A DNA stretch of 36,311 nucleotides from Acidisphaera sp. S103 (GTDB taxonomy: Bacteria > Pseudomonadota > Alphaproteobacteria > Acetobacterales > Acetobacteraceae), in the NCBI RefSeq assembly GCF_009765975.1, contig NZ_LMUJ01000092.1, forward strand, positions 303,533 through 339,843, written 5' to 3'. Under the pieces are notes generated by a model. It was not told the origin of the DNA. It saw only the letters and a program-made list of their open reading frames with translations, and did not search any database. Below are positions 1 to 8,102 of the stretch, one piece after another (position 1 is the first letter of the stretch; every line of letters begins with the position of its first letter). A program made the position numbers and the translations under genes.

Positions 1-2756
1 GGCAGGACGCCTTGCCACAGGCCCATCGCCTCTTCCCACCGCCCGGTCTTCTCCAGCGCGCCGGCCAGCCCGCCCGTCGCCGCGACCGCCAGGGCCGCGT
101 TATGCGCGTCCTTCGCCTGTTTCAGTGCCAGCCGCAGCATCGCCGGCCCGACGGTGGTCTCGCCCGCCTGCGTCAGCAACGCGCCCTCGCCGTAATCGGT
201 CCAGGATCGACTGATCCCCTGGTCCGGCGACAGGCCATGGATCCGGTCGTACAGCCGGATCACCGCATCGGCGTCGCCCAGCGCCGCCTGGATACGCGCC
301 TGCAGGTACAGCGCCTGCACCACCGTCCCGCCATCCCGGGTCCAATGGGTCTCCGCCTCCACCAACGCCTGAGCACCGAACGCGGCCGCCTGCCGGTCCG
401 CCCCGCCGGCGAGTGCGGTCTCGACGCGCGCCATCAGGCACGGCAACAGCACGTCGTGCTTCCCCTTGGCACGGTCCTGACACTGCCACCCGCCCAGTTC
501 GGCTTCCGTCAATTGCCCGGACACCCGCAGCGACGCCAACTGAGTCACGCGGATCCGAACCGCCTCCGCACTGTCCGCGCCATGCTTGGCGGTTGCGCTG
601 GCCAACGCCGCATCCCGCAGGCCGGCGGCTTCGTCCCGGTGCGCCTGGTTATCCAACAGGCCGGCCAAGCTGAGCCGCGTGGTGTTGGCATCGTCACTCG
701 CCGGATCCTGCAACGCCAGCAGTTCGCGCAACGCACTCTCGGCGCGCACCGGATCGCCGGCGGCGACGGCGATGGTCTCGCGGCGGTTCAGCGCGTACAC
801 CAGATACGCAATCCGCTTCTCCCCCTGGGCGCGATAACCGTCGATCGCGACATCCATATGCCGCCCCGCCTCACGGTTGCGGCCCAGCGTCTGCAACGCG
901 GCGGCCAGATCCCGTTCGCCCGTGGCCAGCGGCATCGGTTCGGGCACGGGATCGGCACGGCGCTGCGCCAGCGACGCCTCGAACAATGGCACGGCCCTGC
1001 CCGGCTGACCTTGCAGTTGAGCCAGCAGGGCTCGGTTGTTCAGCAGTTCCCCGCGCACCCGTGGTACGTTCTGATCCCCCAGCACCTCCAGCCCGCTGAG
1101 ACTGCTCTGCTCCGAATCCTTGTAAAGCCGCATCAACCGTTGCAGGTCAGCTATCTGCCCCCATGCGGTCGCCTGCCAAACCACGTCATACGCCTTCTGC
1201 GCCAGCGCCAACTCCTCCCGATAGGCCGGCAGCGCGTCGAGGTTCCGGCCGCTGTCACGCAACGCCCGCGACCGCAGATCGGCGATCAGCAACTGGGTGA
1301 CCCGGTTCGGCTCCGCCGGCGCGGTCATGCCGGCCCACAGCGCCGCATGCGCGCGCGTGGCGGCATCGAGGGCTTCCGCCGTCCGGTCCTGCGCCACCGC
1401 CGCGTCGCCTGAACACAACAGCGCCCTGACGGCGTAATCACGCGCGACCGAGGGTTCATGCGCCGCCACATCCGTCGCCTGGACGCACGCCTTGGTGCCG
1501 GGGTCAAAGGCCCGCAGGCGTACAAGATCCTCACCCAGCAGGACCAGCAGGGCGGCCCTGGTCGCCGGGGCCGCATCCGTCACCACGGGTGAACCGAGCA
1601 CCGCCAGATGATCGGCGACCGCCTCGGCGCCGCGCCCCGCCCCCAACAGCAGCTTGCCCCGTTGCAGTTCGACCTGTACCCGGTCGAAGCCGTATTGCGG
1701 GCCGGACAGCATCGCCGCTGCCTCGGTCAGGCGGGCGATCCCCGCCGGGGCGTCATGCAACGCGGCGTCCGCATCCGCCTCGGTCCGCAACACCGCGCTG
1801 ACCGCGTGGCTGTCCGCCCCCCAGGTCTTTGTCGCGATGTCCCGCGCTCGGCGTGCCTGCTCGACCGCTCGTTTGGCGTCGCCCACCCCGGCGTTCAGCC
1901 GAGCGGCGCCCCACAGCAGGGTGTAACTGGCGTTGGCATCATCGACCAGGCCGGCATCGAGATCGGGAAGCGCCGCCTCGACGAAGCCCAGCGCCGTTTT
2001 GGACCGCGGCGTGGTCGAGGTCTGCAGGGCCAGCAGCCCGGCCAGCATCGCCCGCTGCGTCGGATCGTAATTCCCGACATCCGGCGAGGCGAGCACGGTG
2101 CTGAGCTTGTCGATCGCCACGTCCGCCTGACCGGCGGTGATCTGGCTGTTGAACAGGTTACCCACCGCAACCAGGGTGTCGCGCGATGTCGGCCCAGTTG
2201 CCTCACGCGAGACATCGTAGGCTTCCTGGTACAGTGGCAATGCCTCCGCTGGCTTGCCCAGTGCGGTCAGGGCCGCCGCATGGACTCCGAGGAGCCGAGC
2301 CAGTTCGGAGCGCCGGTTCGGGTCACCTGCCCGGGCAATGGCTTCGGCGGCCTGCAGCGACGCGATTTCATCGGCGCGCCGGCCGTGCCGCTGGTAGAAC
2401 TGCGCCAGGAAGGCATAGGCCTGGCCGACCAACGGATCATTTGCCGGAAGCACTGATGCGCGCGTTTCCACCGTCTTGCGCAGATCCGCTTCGGCGTCAG
2501 CCAGGTCGCCCTGATGTTCCAGTACGCCGGAGAGATTTTCCGAAAAGATCGCCGTGCACAGCCCGGCTTCCACGGACGTTACCGCGTTCGGGCAATTGGC
2601 CAGGGCGCCTTCGATGATCGGGCGGGCGGCGTCATATTGGCCGGCGCGTATCATGCCCGCCGTGTCGCGGTTGACGGGCCGCCAGTCGTAGGCCTGGGCT
2701 GCCGCCGGCCGTGGCAGGATCAGGGCAAGTCCAAGCAGGGCTATCAAGTATCGCAT
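1..2756 (-). CDS. Secreted TPR-repeat protein (3' end beyond window)
   Basis: The frame stays open from the ATG at 2756 to the left edge (918 full codons), so the C-terminus is missing. The N-terminus is a Sec signal peptide: a short basic start, a Leu/Ile/Ala-rich core and an AAAQA-type cleavage site near residues 18-21, so the mature protein is periplasmic or exported. The rest is Ala/Leu-rich, with repeated helical pairs of TPR type (for example ALTALGKPAEALPLYQEAY and DLAAALQTLGRNREAGRH). Proteins with this layout often end in a CHAT caspase-like protease domain, but that part is outside the window, so CHAT is only a guess. The role is probably protein-protein scaffolding in the envelope. 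It is divergent from the methyltransferase, and 151 bp separate the two start codons. Long plus-strand reading frames across this gene are GC-driven shadows. Confidence 0.85.
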   Translation of the reverse strand, partial: MRYLIALLGLALILPRPAAAQAYDWRPVNRDTAGMIRAGQYDAARPIIEGALANCPNAVTSVEAGLCTAIFSENLSGVLEHQGDLADAEADLRKTVETRASVLPANDPLVGQAYAFLAQFYQRHGRRADEIASLQAAEAIARAGDPNRRSELARLLGVHAAALTALGKPAEALPLYQEAYDVSREATGPTSRDTLVAVGNLFNSQITAGQADVAIDKLSTVLASPDVGNYDPTQRAMLAGLLALQTSTTPRSKTALGFVEAALPDLDAGLVDDANASYTLLWGAARLNAGVGDAKRAVEQARRARDIATKTWGADSHAVSAVLRTEADADAALHDAPAGIARLTEAAAMLSGPQYGFDRVQVELQRGKLLLGAGRGAEAVADHLAVLGSPVVTDAAPATRAALLVLLGEDLVRLRAFDPGTKACVQATDVAAHEPSVARDYAVRALLCSGDAAVAQDRTAEALDAATRAHAALWAGMTAPAEPNRVTQLLIADLRSRALRDSGRNLDALPAYREELALAQKAYDVVWQATAWGQIADLQRLMRLYKDSEQSSLSGLEVLGDQNVPRVRGELLNNRALLAQLQGQPGRAVPLFEASLAQRRADPVPEPMPLATGERDLAAALQTLGRNREAGRHMDVAIDGYRAQGEKRIAYLVYALNRRETIAVAAGDPVRAESALRELLALQDPASDDANTTRLSLAGLLDNQAHRDEAAGLRDAALASATAKHGADSAEAVRIRVTQLASLRVSGQLTEAELGGWQCQDRAKGKHDVLLPCLMARVETALAGGADRQAAAFGAQALVEAETHWTRDGGTVVQALYLQARIQAALGDADAVIRLYDRIHGLSPDQGISRSWTDYGEGALLTQAGETTVGPAMLRLALKQAKDAHNAALAVAATGGLAGALEKTGRWEEAMGLWQGVL

Positions 2757-2907
2757 GTGGTCCCATCTGTCCGGACTGCCGGGCGCGAGGTCGCATATTC
2801 CGGCCATGGTGGCAACAACTTCGATCGGGTCTGTGCTTCCCGATCCGGATGCGACGTCCGGCCTGTGCGACGTTATTGCGTTGTTCGCTGTTGAAGGAAC
2901 CGACGGG

Positions 2908-3516
2908 ATGACGCCAAGCGGCACGCAGGGGTATGCAAACGAAGCCGATGCGCTGGTCAGACAATACGAAAGTATTGCCTTCGAAGACATTCATGCCTCC
3001 GTCCTGCATCTGGTTCCCAGCACGCCCGGGCGGGTCCTGGACATCGGTTCGGGTACCGGACGCGACGCCGCCGGCTTCGCGGCGATGGGGCATCGCGTGA
3101 CGGCGGTCGAGCCGACCCCGGAACTCCGTTCGGCCGCCCAGGCCTTGCATCCGTCACCGCTGATCGAGTGGGTGGACGACACGCTGCCGGACCTGCCGCG
3201 TCTGGCCGGATGCGAAGACAGCTTCGACGTCGTGATGCTAACCGCGGTCTGGATGCATCTGGACGGACCGCAACGTCGGCGGGCGATGCCGCGCGTCGCG
3301 TCCCTGGCGCGGAAAGGCGGCGTGATGATCGTGTCGCTACGTCACGGGCCGGTTCCACCCGGCCGGCGCATGTTCGACGTCACCGCCGACGAGACCGTCC
3401 AGTTGGCGCGCGCCGAGGGCCTGGCACCGGTTCTGCAGCTCGACCACCAGGACGGGCTTTTGCGCCGTCCTGGCGTCAGCTGGACCCGGCTTGCATTTTC
3501 GTGGCCCCAGTCGTGA
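2908..3516 (+). CDS. Class I SAM-dependent methyltransferase
   Basis: This 202-residue protein has a Rossmann-type methyltransferase core. Motif I is VLDIGSGTGRDA (about residues 43-54), followed by the acidic end of strand 2 in AVEPTP and a later DVVMLTAVWMHL segment typical of motif IV. It would transfer a methyl group from S-adenosylmethionine; the substrate cannot be read from the sequence. I chose the ATG at 2908 because GAAGGA lies about 9 nt upstream and the protein then starts just before the conserved core. An in-frame ATG at 2755 would overlap the divergent TPR gene start and add 51 unconserved-looking residues. It is a single gene, convergent with the GFA gene, with a hairpin between the two. 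Confidence 0.85.
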   Translation: MTPSGTQGYANEADALVRQYESIAFEDIHASVLHLVPSTPGRVLDIGSGTGRDAAGFAAMGHRVTAVEPTPELRSAAQALHPSPLIEWVDDTLPDLPRLAGCEDSFDVVMLTAVWMHLDGPQRRRAMPRVASLARKGGVMIVSLRHGPVPPGRRMFDVTADETVQLARAEGLAPVLQLDHQDGLLRRPGVSWTRLAFSWPQS

Positions 3517-3522
3517 TCGGGT

Positions 3523-3542
3523 GCAATGAGAGGTTTCATTGC
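3523..3542. terminator. Hairpin between convergent genes
   Basis: GCAATGA and TCATTGC form a 7-bp stem around the loop GAGGTT, just after the methyltransferase stop and before the GFA stop on the other strand. There is no good T-run on either side, so it is a weak or bidirectional terminator at best. Confidence 0.45.
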
Positions 3543-3553
3543 TTCGCCCATTC

Positions 3554-3961
3554 TCACCCATCTTTGGGCGGCATTGCCTCGTAACGGGGCACGTCATCCG
3601 CCGCATTCAGCCAGGGCACGGCATGCGAGGTCCAAATATGCATCACCGGCTTGTCGCCTGGATCGTCATCCAGTGTCGCCACGCGAAGGATGACATGCGG
3701 CTGAGCAATCCGCTCCGCCACGATGTGTGAACCACAGACGGAACAAAACCAACGGATCTTTCCGGGAGAGGATGCGTACGCCGTGAGCTTTTCCCGCCCT
3801 TTCCGCCATTGGAAATGCGCTCGGGCGACGCGCGTCGTGGACGCAAAGGCGCTTGCGTGCGCCTTGCGGCACGTTTTGCAATGGCAATGCTCGATCGCAC
3901 CATCCAATCGCGCCACCTCGTAAGCAACCGCGCCGCACAAACATTGTCCTCGCAAGGTCAT
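3554..3961 (-). CDS. GFA/CENP-V family zinc-binding protein
   Basis: This 135-residue protein carries the full cysteine signature of the GFA fold (glutathione-dependent formaldehyde-activating enzyme-like): Cys7-x-Cys9, Cys26-x-Cys28-x2-Cys31 (HCHCKTCRKAH) and Cys73-x2-Cys76 (CSVCGSH). In known members these bind two zinc ions, and some members bind glutathione adducts. Most members of this family have no proven enzyme activity, so the name should not be read as proven formaldehyde metabolism. AGGAGAG sits about 9 nt before the ATG at 3961. It lies downstream of the aminotransferase on the same strand, but a perfect 12-bp hairpin at 3995-4023 separates them, so co-transcription is uncertain. 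Confidence 0.88.
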   Translation of the reverse strand: MTLRGQCLCGAVAYEVARLDGAIEHCHCKTCRKAHASAFASTTRVARAHFQWRKGREKLTAYASSPGKIRWFCSVCGSHIVAERIAQPHVILRVATLDDDPGDKPVMHIWTSHAVPWLNAADDVPRYEAMPPKDG

Positions 3962-3994
3962 GCGATCCCGCTCTCCTGTCAGTGGGTTGCTTAG

Positions 3995-4023
3995 CGTGAT
4001 GGTTTCAACCCGAAACCATCACG
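3995..4023 (-). terminator. Perfect 12-bp hairpin after the aminotransferase gene
   Basis: CGTGATGGTTTC at 3995-4006 is mirrored exactly by GAAACCATCACG at 4012-4023, with a 5-nt loop. It lies 10 nt beyond the aminotransferase stop. No U-run follows, so it may be a factor-assisted terminator or an mRNA 3'-end stabiliser rather than a canonical intrinsic terminator. Confidence 0.55.
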
Positions 4024-4032
4024 CCCTGGAAG

Positions 4033-5217
4033 TCAGGCCGGCATCACGTCCGACAACACGGTGTCGAGAATATCGATCATGCCGTCTATTTCCGCGTCGG
4101 TGACGGTCAGCGCCGGCATAAAACGCAGGGAGTCGGGACGAGGCCCGTTGATCAGCAATCCCCGCTTCCTCGCCAGTTCAACGACCGCCGCCGCGGTATC
4201 ACACTTCAGGTCAAGTGCCAGCAGCAGGCCCAGACCGCGTACTTCGCCACAGCTATGTCTTTGCGAAAGCACGCGTAAACCGTTCGTCAGCCGGCCACCC
4301 GCCTGCTCCACTCGCGCGAGAAAACCGGGTTGGGTGACTTGCTCGATCACCGCGCACCCGGCCGCAGCCATCAGCGGATTGCCGCAGAACGTTCCGCCCT
4401 GGTCGCCATAGTCGAAGCAGCAGACATCGCGGTGGGCGACGAGTGCTGCCAGGGGAACACCACCGCCGAGGCCTTTGGCCAGGGTCATGATGTCGGGCGT
4501 CGTGCCGGCATGCTCGAAACCGAACAGGCGTCCGGTACGGCCGATCCCTGTCTGGATCTCATCCAGGATCAGCAGCAGGCCCTTGTCGCGGGTCAGCGCG
4601 CGCAGGCTGCGCAGGAACGGGATGGTTGCCTCGAAGACACCAGCCTCGCCCTGGATCGGTTCCAGCATCACGGCCACGGTGCGGGGCGTGATGGCGGCCT
4701 CCACCGCCGCCAGATCGTTCAGCGGCACCTTCACGAAACCGGGCACTTTCGGCTCGTAGAGTTGCTCCCATTGCGACTTGCCCGACGCCGCCATGGTGGC
4801 CAGCGTGCGGCCGTGGAAACCGTGGTCCATGGTGATGATCTCGTAGGCGCCGTCACGGTGCTTGGCACCCCATTTGCGCGCGAGCTTGATGGCGCCTTCG
4901 TTGGCCTCGGCCCCGCTGTTCGCGAGGAATACCTGATGCAGTCCGCTGTGGCCGGCGATCATATCGGACAGTTGGATCATCCGGTCGTTGTAGAAAGCGG
5001 GGCTGCAGTTGATCAGCGCTTCCGCCTGTTTGGCCATCGCCTCGATGATCGGGCGCGGCGAATGGCCAAGACAATTCACCGCCCAGCCCTGGATAAAATC
5101 GAGATAACGGCGGCCGTCGCTGTCGGTCAGCCACGACCCCTGCCCGGCGACGAAAACGGTCGGGGGCCGAGATGCGATGTCCATCACCGCATCGGTATTC
5201 GACATTGTACTGATCAT
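4033..5217 (-). CDS. argD: Acetylornithine aminotransferase-family protein (class III, PLP)
   Basis: This 394-residue protein belongs to the class III PLP aminotransferases of the acetylornithine/succinylornithine group. It would convert N-acetylglutamate semialdehyde and glutamate to N-acetylornithine and 2-oxoglutarate in arginine synthesis. The PLP-phosphate loop [15 protein letters not shown] starts at residue 101, the cofactor Asp lies in [12 protein letters not shown] (Asp219), and the Schiff-base Lys is Lys248 in TLAKGLGGG. Length is normal for ArgD. CAGGAG stands about 8 nt before the ATG at 5217. argF, a common neighbour of argD, is absent, so sequence alone cannot fully exclude a related ornithine or GABA aminotransferase. 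The arginine-codon leader and terminator immediately upstream argue strongly for a role in arginine synthesis. Confidence 0.85.
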   Translation of the reverse strand: MISTMSNTDAVMDIASRPPTVFVAGQGSWLTDSDGRRYLDFIQGWAVNCLGHSPRPIIEAMAKQAEALINCSPAFYNDRMIQLSDMIAGHSGLHQVFLANSGAEANEGAIKLARKWGAKHRDGAYEIITMDHGFHGRTLATMAASGKSQWEQLYEPKVPGFVKVPLNDLAAVEAAITPRTVAVMLEPIQGEAGVFEATIPFLRSLRALTRDKGLLLILDEIQTGIGRTGRLFGFEHAGTTPDIMTLAKGLGGGVPLAALVAHRDVCCFDYGDQGGTFCGNPLMAAAGCAVIEQVTQPGFLARVEQAGGRLTNGLRVLSQRHSCGEVRGLGLLLALDLKCDTAAAVVELARKRGLLINGPRPDSLRFMPALTVTDAEIDGMIDILDTVLSDVMPA

Positions 5218-5266
5218 CCTGTTTCTCCTGCTTGGTGGTGGGGTGGAGCGACAGGGACCCAGAAAT

Positions 5267-5300
5267 GCAAAAACCCCCGTCGCTGCCGACGGGGGTTTTT
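5267..5300 (-). terminator. Intrinsic terminator of the putative arginine attenuator
   Basis: AAAAACCCCCGTCG at 5269-5282 and CGACGGGGGTTTTT at 5287-5300 form a perfect 14-bp stem with a 4-nt loop. Read on the minus strand it is a GC-rich hairpin ending in a five-U run, followed by GC. It lies 50 nt before the aminotransferase start and after the leader peptide stop, inside the expected 5' UTR. No minus-strand gene other than the leader ends here. The inverted repeat is symmetric, so it could also work on the plus strand, but no plus-strand gene ends here either. Confidence 0.85.
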
Positions 5301-5320
5301 GTTGGAACTGTCTGCCTGGT

Positions 5321-5401
5321 TTACCGCACGCGCAAATGCCCTACCCCCGTCAAGGAACGGCGGCGTCGGCGGCTGACAACGATACGGATCACATTAGGCA
5401 T
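5321..5401 (-). CDS. Arginine-rich leader peptide (26 aa) of an attenuator
   Basis: Starting at the ATG at 5401, this short frame reads [16 protein letters not shown] and ends with TAA at 5321. It has eight Arg in 26 residues, five in a row (codons 11-15, CGC CGA CGC CGC CGT, plus-strand 5357-5371). Right after the Arg run, GACGGGGGT (plus-strand 5343-5351) is identical to the 3' arm of the downstream terminator and complementary to its 5' arm. That is the arrangement of a classical amino-acid attenuator. There is no good Shine-Dalgarno. A TTGACA at 5431-5436 (minus strand) would place transcription start near the ATG, so a leaderless start is possible, as known for the trpL leader of Sinorhizobium meliloti. 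The poor -10 (CATCCG) is a weakness. An in-frame ATG at 5467 would give a longer version overlapping the divergent GNAT gene. Confidence 0.7.
   Translation of the reverse strand: MPNVIRIVVSRRRRRSLTGVGHLRVR
5343..5351 (-). promoter_or_regulatory. Antiterminator segment of the arginine attenuator
   Basis: On the minus strand this reads GACGGGGGT. It starts 5 nt after the five Arg codons and can pair perfectly (9 bp, plus two G-U pairs) with ACCCCCGTC, the 5' arm of the terminator. If ribosomes stall on the Arg codons this pairing would block the terminator; otherwise the terminator hairpin should form. Confidence 0.65.
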
Positions 5402-5471
5402 GACGATCGGATGCCTGTTCGCGGGCAGAATGTCAACGATATACTTTGCTGTCCTGTTTGGAGCCATCTTG

Positions 5472-5981
5472 ATGACCTGGGTTCGCCTGGCACAACCCGA
5501 CGATCTGCATGCGCTGCCAGCGATCGAGCGTTCCGCTGCCGCCTTGTTTCGCGATGTCGGGCTGGCATGGGTCGCGGATGGAGAAACCACGGACGCTTCC
5601 GTGCTCGCCACGGCGTGCCGCGATCAAACGCTTTGGGTCGCCGGCAATGACGAAGACAAGCCTGTCGGTTTTCTCGCCGCCCACGCGTTAGACGGAAGGT
5701 TCCACATCGCGGAAGTCTCCGTTGCAAGGCCGCACCAGAAGCTCGGAATCGGTGCCGCCTTGGTCGCCATCGCTGTCGAGCACGCCAGTCGCAAGGGATT
5801 TTGCGCCGTGACCCTCACCACGTATCAGGACCTATCCTGGAATGGTCCGTTCTACGGCAAGCAGGGCTTTGTGGAGATCGATGCCGCGACGGCAGGTGAT
5901 GCCCATGTCAGGAAATTGCGGACCGAGGCCGACGCCGGTCATGACGCGTCCAGGCGCTGCGTTATGATGAAAACCCTGTAA
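5472..5981 (+). CDS. GNAT-family N-acetyltransferase
   Basis: This 169-residue protein has the GNAT layout: N-terminal MTWVRLAQPDDL, a central IAEVSVARPHQKLGIGAALV segment carrying the acetyl-CoA pyrophosphate loop (Q/R-x2-G-x-G/A type), and a C-terminal FYGKQGFVEID strand. It would transfer an acetyl group from acetyl-CoA to an amine, with unknown substrate. I chose the ATG at 5472 because TTGGAG lies about 10 nt upstream and the GNAT fold begins there. Upstream in-frame starts run through the arginine attenuator. Its 5' end is divergent from the aminotransferase leader, so the two promoters must lie close together or overlap. It ends 9 bp from the convergent HpaB-family gene. Confidence 0.87.
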   Translation: MTWVRLAQPDDLHALPAIERSAAALFRDVGLAWVADGETTDASVLATACRDQTLWVAGNDEDKPVGFLAAHALDGRFHIAEVSVARPHQKLGIGAALVAIAVEHASRKGFCAVTLTTYQDLSWNGPFYGKQGFVEIDAATAGDAHVRKLRTEADAGHDASRRCVMMKTL

Positions 5982-5990
5982 GTCGGCCCA

Positions 5991-7508
5991 TCACGTCCAC
6001 GTATCGCCCGTCCAACCGTTCTCGTCGTATTCAGACATACACTGATCGACCAGAGCCTCCATCTTCGCCATATCGCCACCCTTCTCCGCCCCGGTCAGTG
6101 TCTGAATGCGCACATCCTCCCAGCCGCCGGCGTAGTTACGTTCATATAGCTCGTGCCGGCCGCCGAATTCCGTGCCAACACATTCCCAGAGCAGTTTCAT
6201 AATCTTGATCCGCTCCTTGTATTCGATCCCGTGCGAGCCGCGCACATACTGCCGCAAATACGGATCGATCGCCGGATTGGCGAAATCCTTGACCGACGAC
6301 GGCAGGTAGATCAGGCCGGAGGTCACCGTCCGCTCCACGATCTCCTTGATGCGCGGATAGGCGTCGGCCGCGAACACCCGGTAGGATTGACCGGCCTTCA
6401 TGTCCGGCAGCACCGCGTCGCCATTCCACTTGTTGGGGTTGTGCGCCATGGCGTTCGACAGCGACCAGAACAGATGGCGCCAGGCCACCGCCTCACCCAG
6501 CAGCGCCTGGTTGCCGCGCGCATCGTCGCCGCCGGTGCAGCGCAACGCCTTCGCCAGCAGGCCGACGATGAAATCCAGTTTGACGGCAAAACGGGTGCAG
6601 CCCTGGAACTGCGCACCATGAATGAAGCCGGAGCGCGGGAAGAAACTCAGAACACGGCTGGGATCGCGATAGATGAAGACGTCCTCCCATGGGATGAAGA
6701 CTTTGTCCAAAACGAAAATGGCGTCGTTTTCATCGAACCTGGATGACAACGGATAGTCGAACGGACTGTTGTGGCGCGCCGCCTGTTCATAGGAGGTGCG
6801 GCAGAACAGTTTTAGGCCGGGTGCATCGATTGGCACCAGGAACATCAGCGACATGTCCAGGTCCTCGGTCGCGGTCTTCGAGGACTGGCCCATAAAGTTG
6901 TAGTGCGTCATCGCCGCTGAAGTTGCAACGACCTTGGCACCCGAGACGATGATCCCGCCATCGACTTCCTTCTTCACGCAGACAAAAACGTCCTTGGATT
7001 CCTCGGCTGGCTTGTGCCTGTCGACCGGAGGATTGACGATCGCATGGTTCATGAACGGTACGCTCTCCTGCGCGCGCCGATACCACGCTCGGGCGTTATC
7101 CGCGTACGGCCCATAGTATTCGGCGTTGGCGCCCAATGTATTGGTATAGGCCGCCTTGTAGTCCGGCGTGCGCCCCATCCAGCCATAAGATAGCCGAGAC
7201 CATTCCGCGATCGCGCCCTGAGCGCCGATCAGTTCCTCACGCGATCGCTGCACTCGAAAATATTTATGGGTGTAACCACCGGATCCGGTATCCGTCGGGC
7301 AGGTCAGCGTCTCCCGCAGCTTTGGGTCGTGCAACGCGTCGTACATCCGAGCGATGGAGCGAACCGAGTTCCGGAACGCCGGGTGCGTGGTGACGTCGGC
7401 GACCCGCTCGCCGTTGATATAGACCTCGCGTCCGTCACGCAGGCTCAGCATGTATTCCGCCCCGGTATAAGGCCGGCGCTTGTCGGCAATGACGTCTTCC
7501 GGACGCAT
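5991..7508 (-). CDS. HpaB-family flavin-dependent monooxygenase (4-hydroxyphenylacetate 3-hydroxylase family)
   Basis: This 505-residue protein matches the large oxygenase component family typified by HpaB and PvcC, which use reduced FAD from a separate reductase to ortho-hydroxylate phenols. Recognisable segments are the N-terminal TGAEYMLSLRDGREVYINGE, SYGWMGRTPDYKA, NHAIVNPPVDRHK, IIVSGAKVVATSAAMTHYNF, and the C-terminal ECVGTEFGGRHELYERNYAG. Length is close to the family norm. The ATG at 7508 has a strong AGGGAGGAA site about 6 nt upstream; the frame stays open upstream to 7871, but that part has no family features. No HpaC-type flavin reductase lies nearby, so reduced flavin must come from elsewhere. 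4-Hydroxybutyryl-CoA dehydratases share the fold, but the segments seen fit the monooxygenases better. Substrate unknown. Confidence 0.85.
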   Translation of the reverse strand: MRPEDVIADKRRPYTGAEYMLSLRDGREVYINGERVADVTTHPAFRNSVRSIARMYDALHDPKLRETLTCPTDTGSGGYTHKYFRVQRSREELIGAQGAIAEWSRLSYGWMGRTPDYKAAYTNTLGANAEYYGPYADNARAWYRRAQESVPFMNHAIVNPPVDRHKPAEESKDVFVCVKKEVDGGIIVSGAKVVATSAAMTHYNFMGQSSKTATEDLDMSLMFLVPIDAPGLKLFCRTSYEQAARHNSPFDYPLSSRFDENDAIFVLDKVFIPWEDVFIYRDPSRVLSFFPRSGFIHGAQFQGCTRFAVKLDFIVGLLAKALRCTGGDDARGNQALLGEAVAWRHLFWSLSNAMAHNPNKWNGDAVLPDMKAGQSYRVFAADAYPRIKEIVERTVTSGLIYLPSSVKDFANPAIDPYLRQYVRGSHGIEYKERIKIMKLLWECVGTEFGGRHELYERNYAGGWEDVRIQTLTGAEKGGDMAKMEALVDQCMSEYDENGWTGDTWT

Positions 7509-7869
7509 GCGGTTCCTCCCTGTTTTGTTGCCGGCAGCATACCCGATACGGGCGACATTGCGCCATTGATCGACGGCTGCGCCGCGCCAAATCGAAATTT
7601 CGCGTCGATGCCCAGAGGAAAGGTCGAAACATACCGATAAAAAACATTCACGGCGTCGATATCGTTTTCGAATTCCTCGGTGACAATGACCCCTTGGCGC
7701 ACCGTCACACCGGGCGGCGCCGAGGCCTTGCCACTGAACGGACGTTGGCGGTGCTGATTTGCTGACCTCAGTGTGGAGAACGTGCGGAAGATCACGGCGC
7801 AAGCCATTGTTATCCCGAGCAACGACCGGGCCGGCCCGCGTATCGGATGTTGCCATATAGTGTGGTAAC

Positions 7870-7914
7870 AAATCGACGCCGAGGTCGATTTCGCCGGGTG
7901 GAGCACGCCACCCG
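7870..7914. repeat. Two tandem perfect hairpins
   Basis: AAATCGAC/GTCGATTT (8-bp stem, loop GCCGAG, 7870-7891) is followed 3 nt later by CGGGTGG/CCACCCG (7-bp stem, loop AGCACG, 7895-7914). They lie in the intergenic region between the HpaB-family gene and radA. They may be part of a structured transcript or a terminator of an unseen short RNA; function not determined. Confidence 0.5.
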
Positions 7915-8051
7915 AACCCTCGCCCCTCGGTTCACCGACGTTCTCAGGCATCAGAAACGGCGATAGACCGGCAAACGCTCTAATTGCAGATAACACGCCC
8001 GCCGACATGATGTATGCAAGTCGGTTGCTCCCCCTGCTCCAACATCATATG

Positions 8052-8102
8052 AACGGGATCAAAGGGCCGTCGGCCCGTTGCAGGTCCAGGGCAGCGCCCT
8101 GG
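8052..8102. repeat. REP-like palindromic block upstream of radA
   Basis: GGGCC-GTC-GGCCC (8064-8076), which overlaps an alternative ACGGG/CCCGT pairing (8052-8078), is followed by CCAGGGC-AGC-GCCCTGG (8086-8102). Compact GC palindromes of this kind recur between genes in many Acetobacteraceae-like genomes. Only this copy was noticed here, so calling it a dispersed repeat is inference. It sits within the radA 5' leader, 22 nt before the ATG. Confidence 0.45.

Noticed and set aside
12..2456. Long plus-strand open frames of 466 and 282 codons
   Set aside because: They run antisense to the TPR gene, are Arg/Pro/Gln-rich without domains, and the minus frame has a signal peptide and repeats.
5355..5372. 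Five Arg codons also on the plus strand (KERRRRRL)
   Set aside because: They arise because the reverse complement of the CGC/CGA run also reads CGG/CGT. On the plus strand the terminator lies before, not after, the Arg run, so it cannot be an attenuator for the GNAT gene.
4330..5376. Plus-strand frame of 348 codons over the aminotransferase
   Set aside because: It is a GC-driven shadow; the minus strand carries all ArgD motifs.
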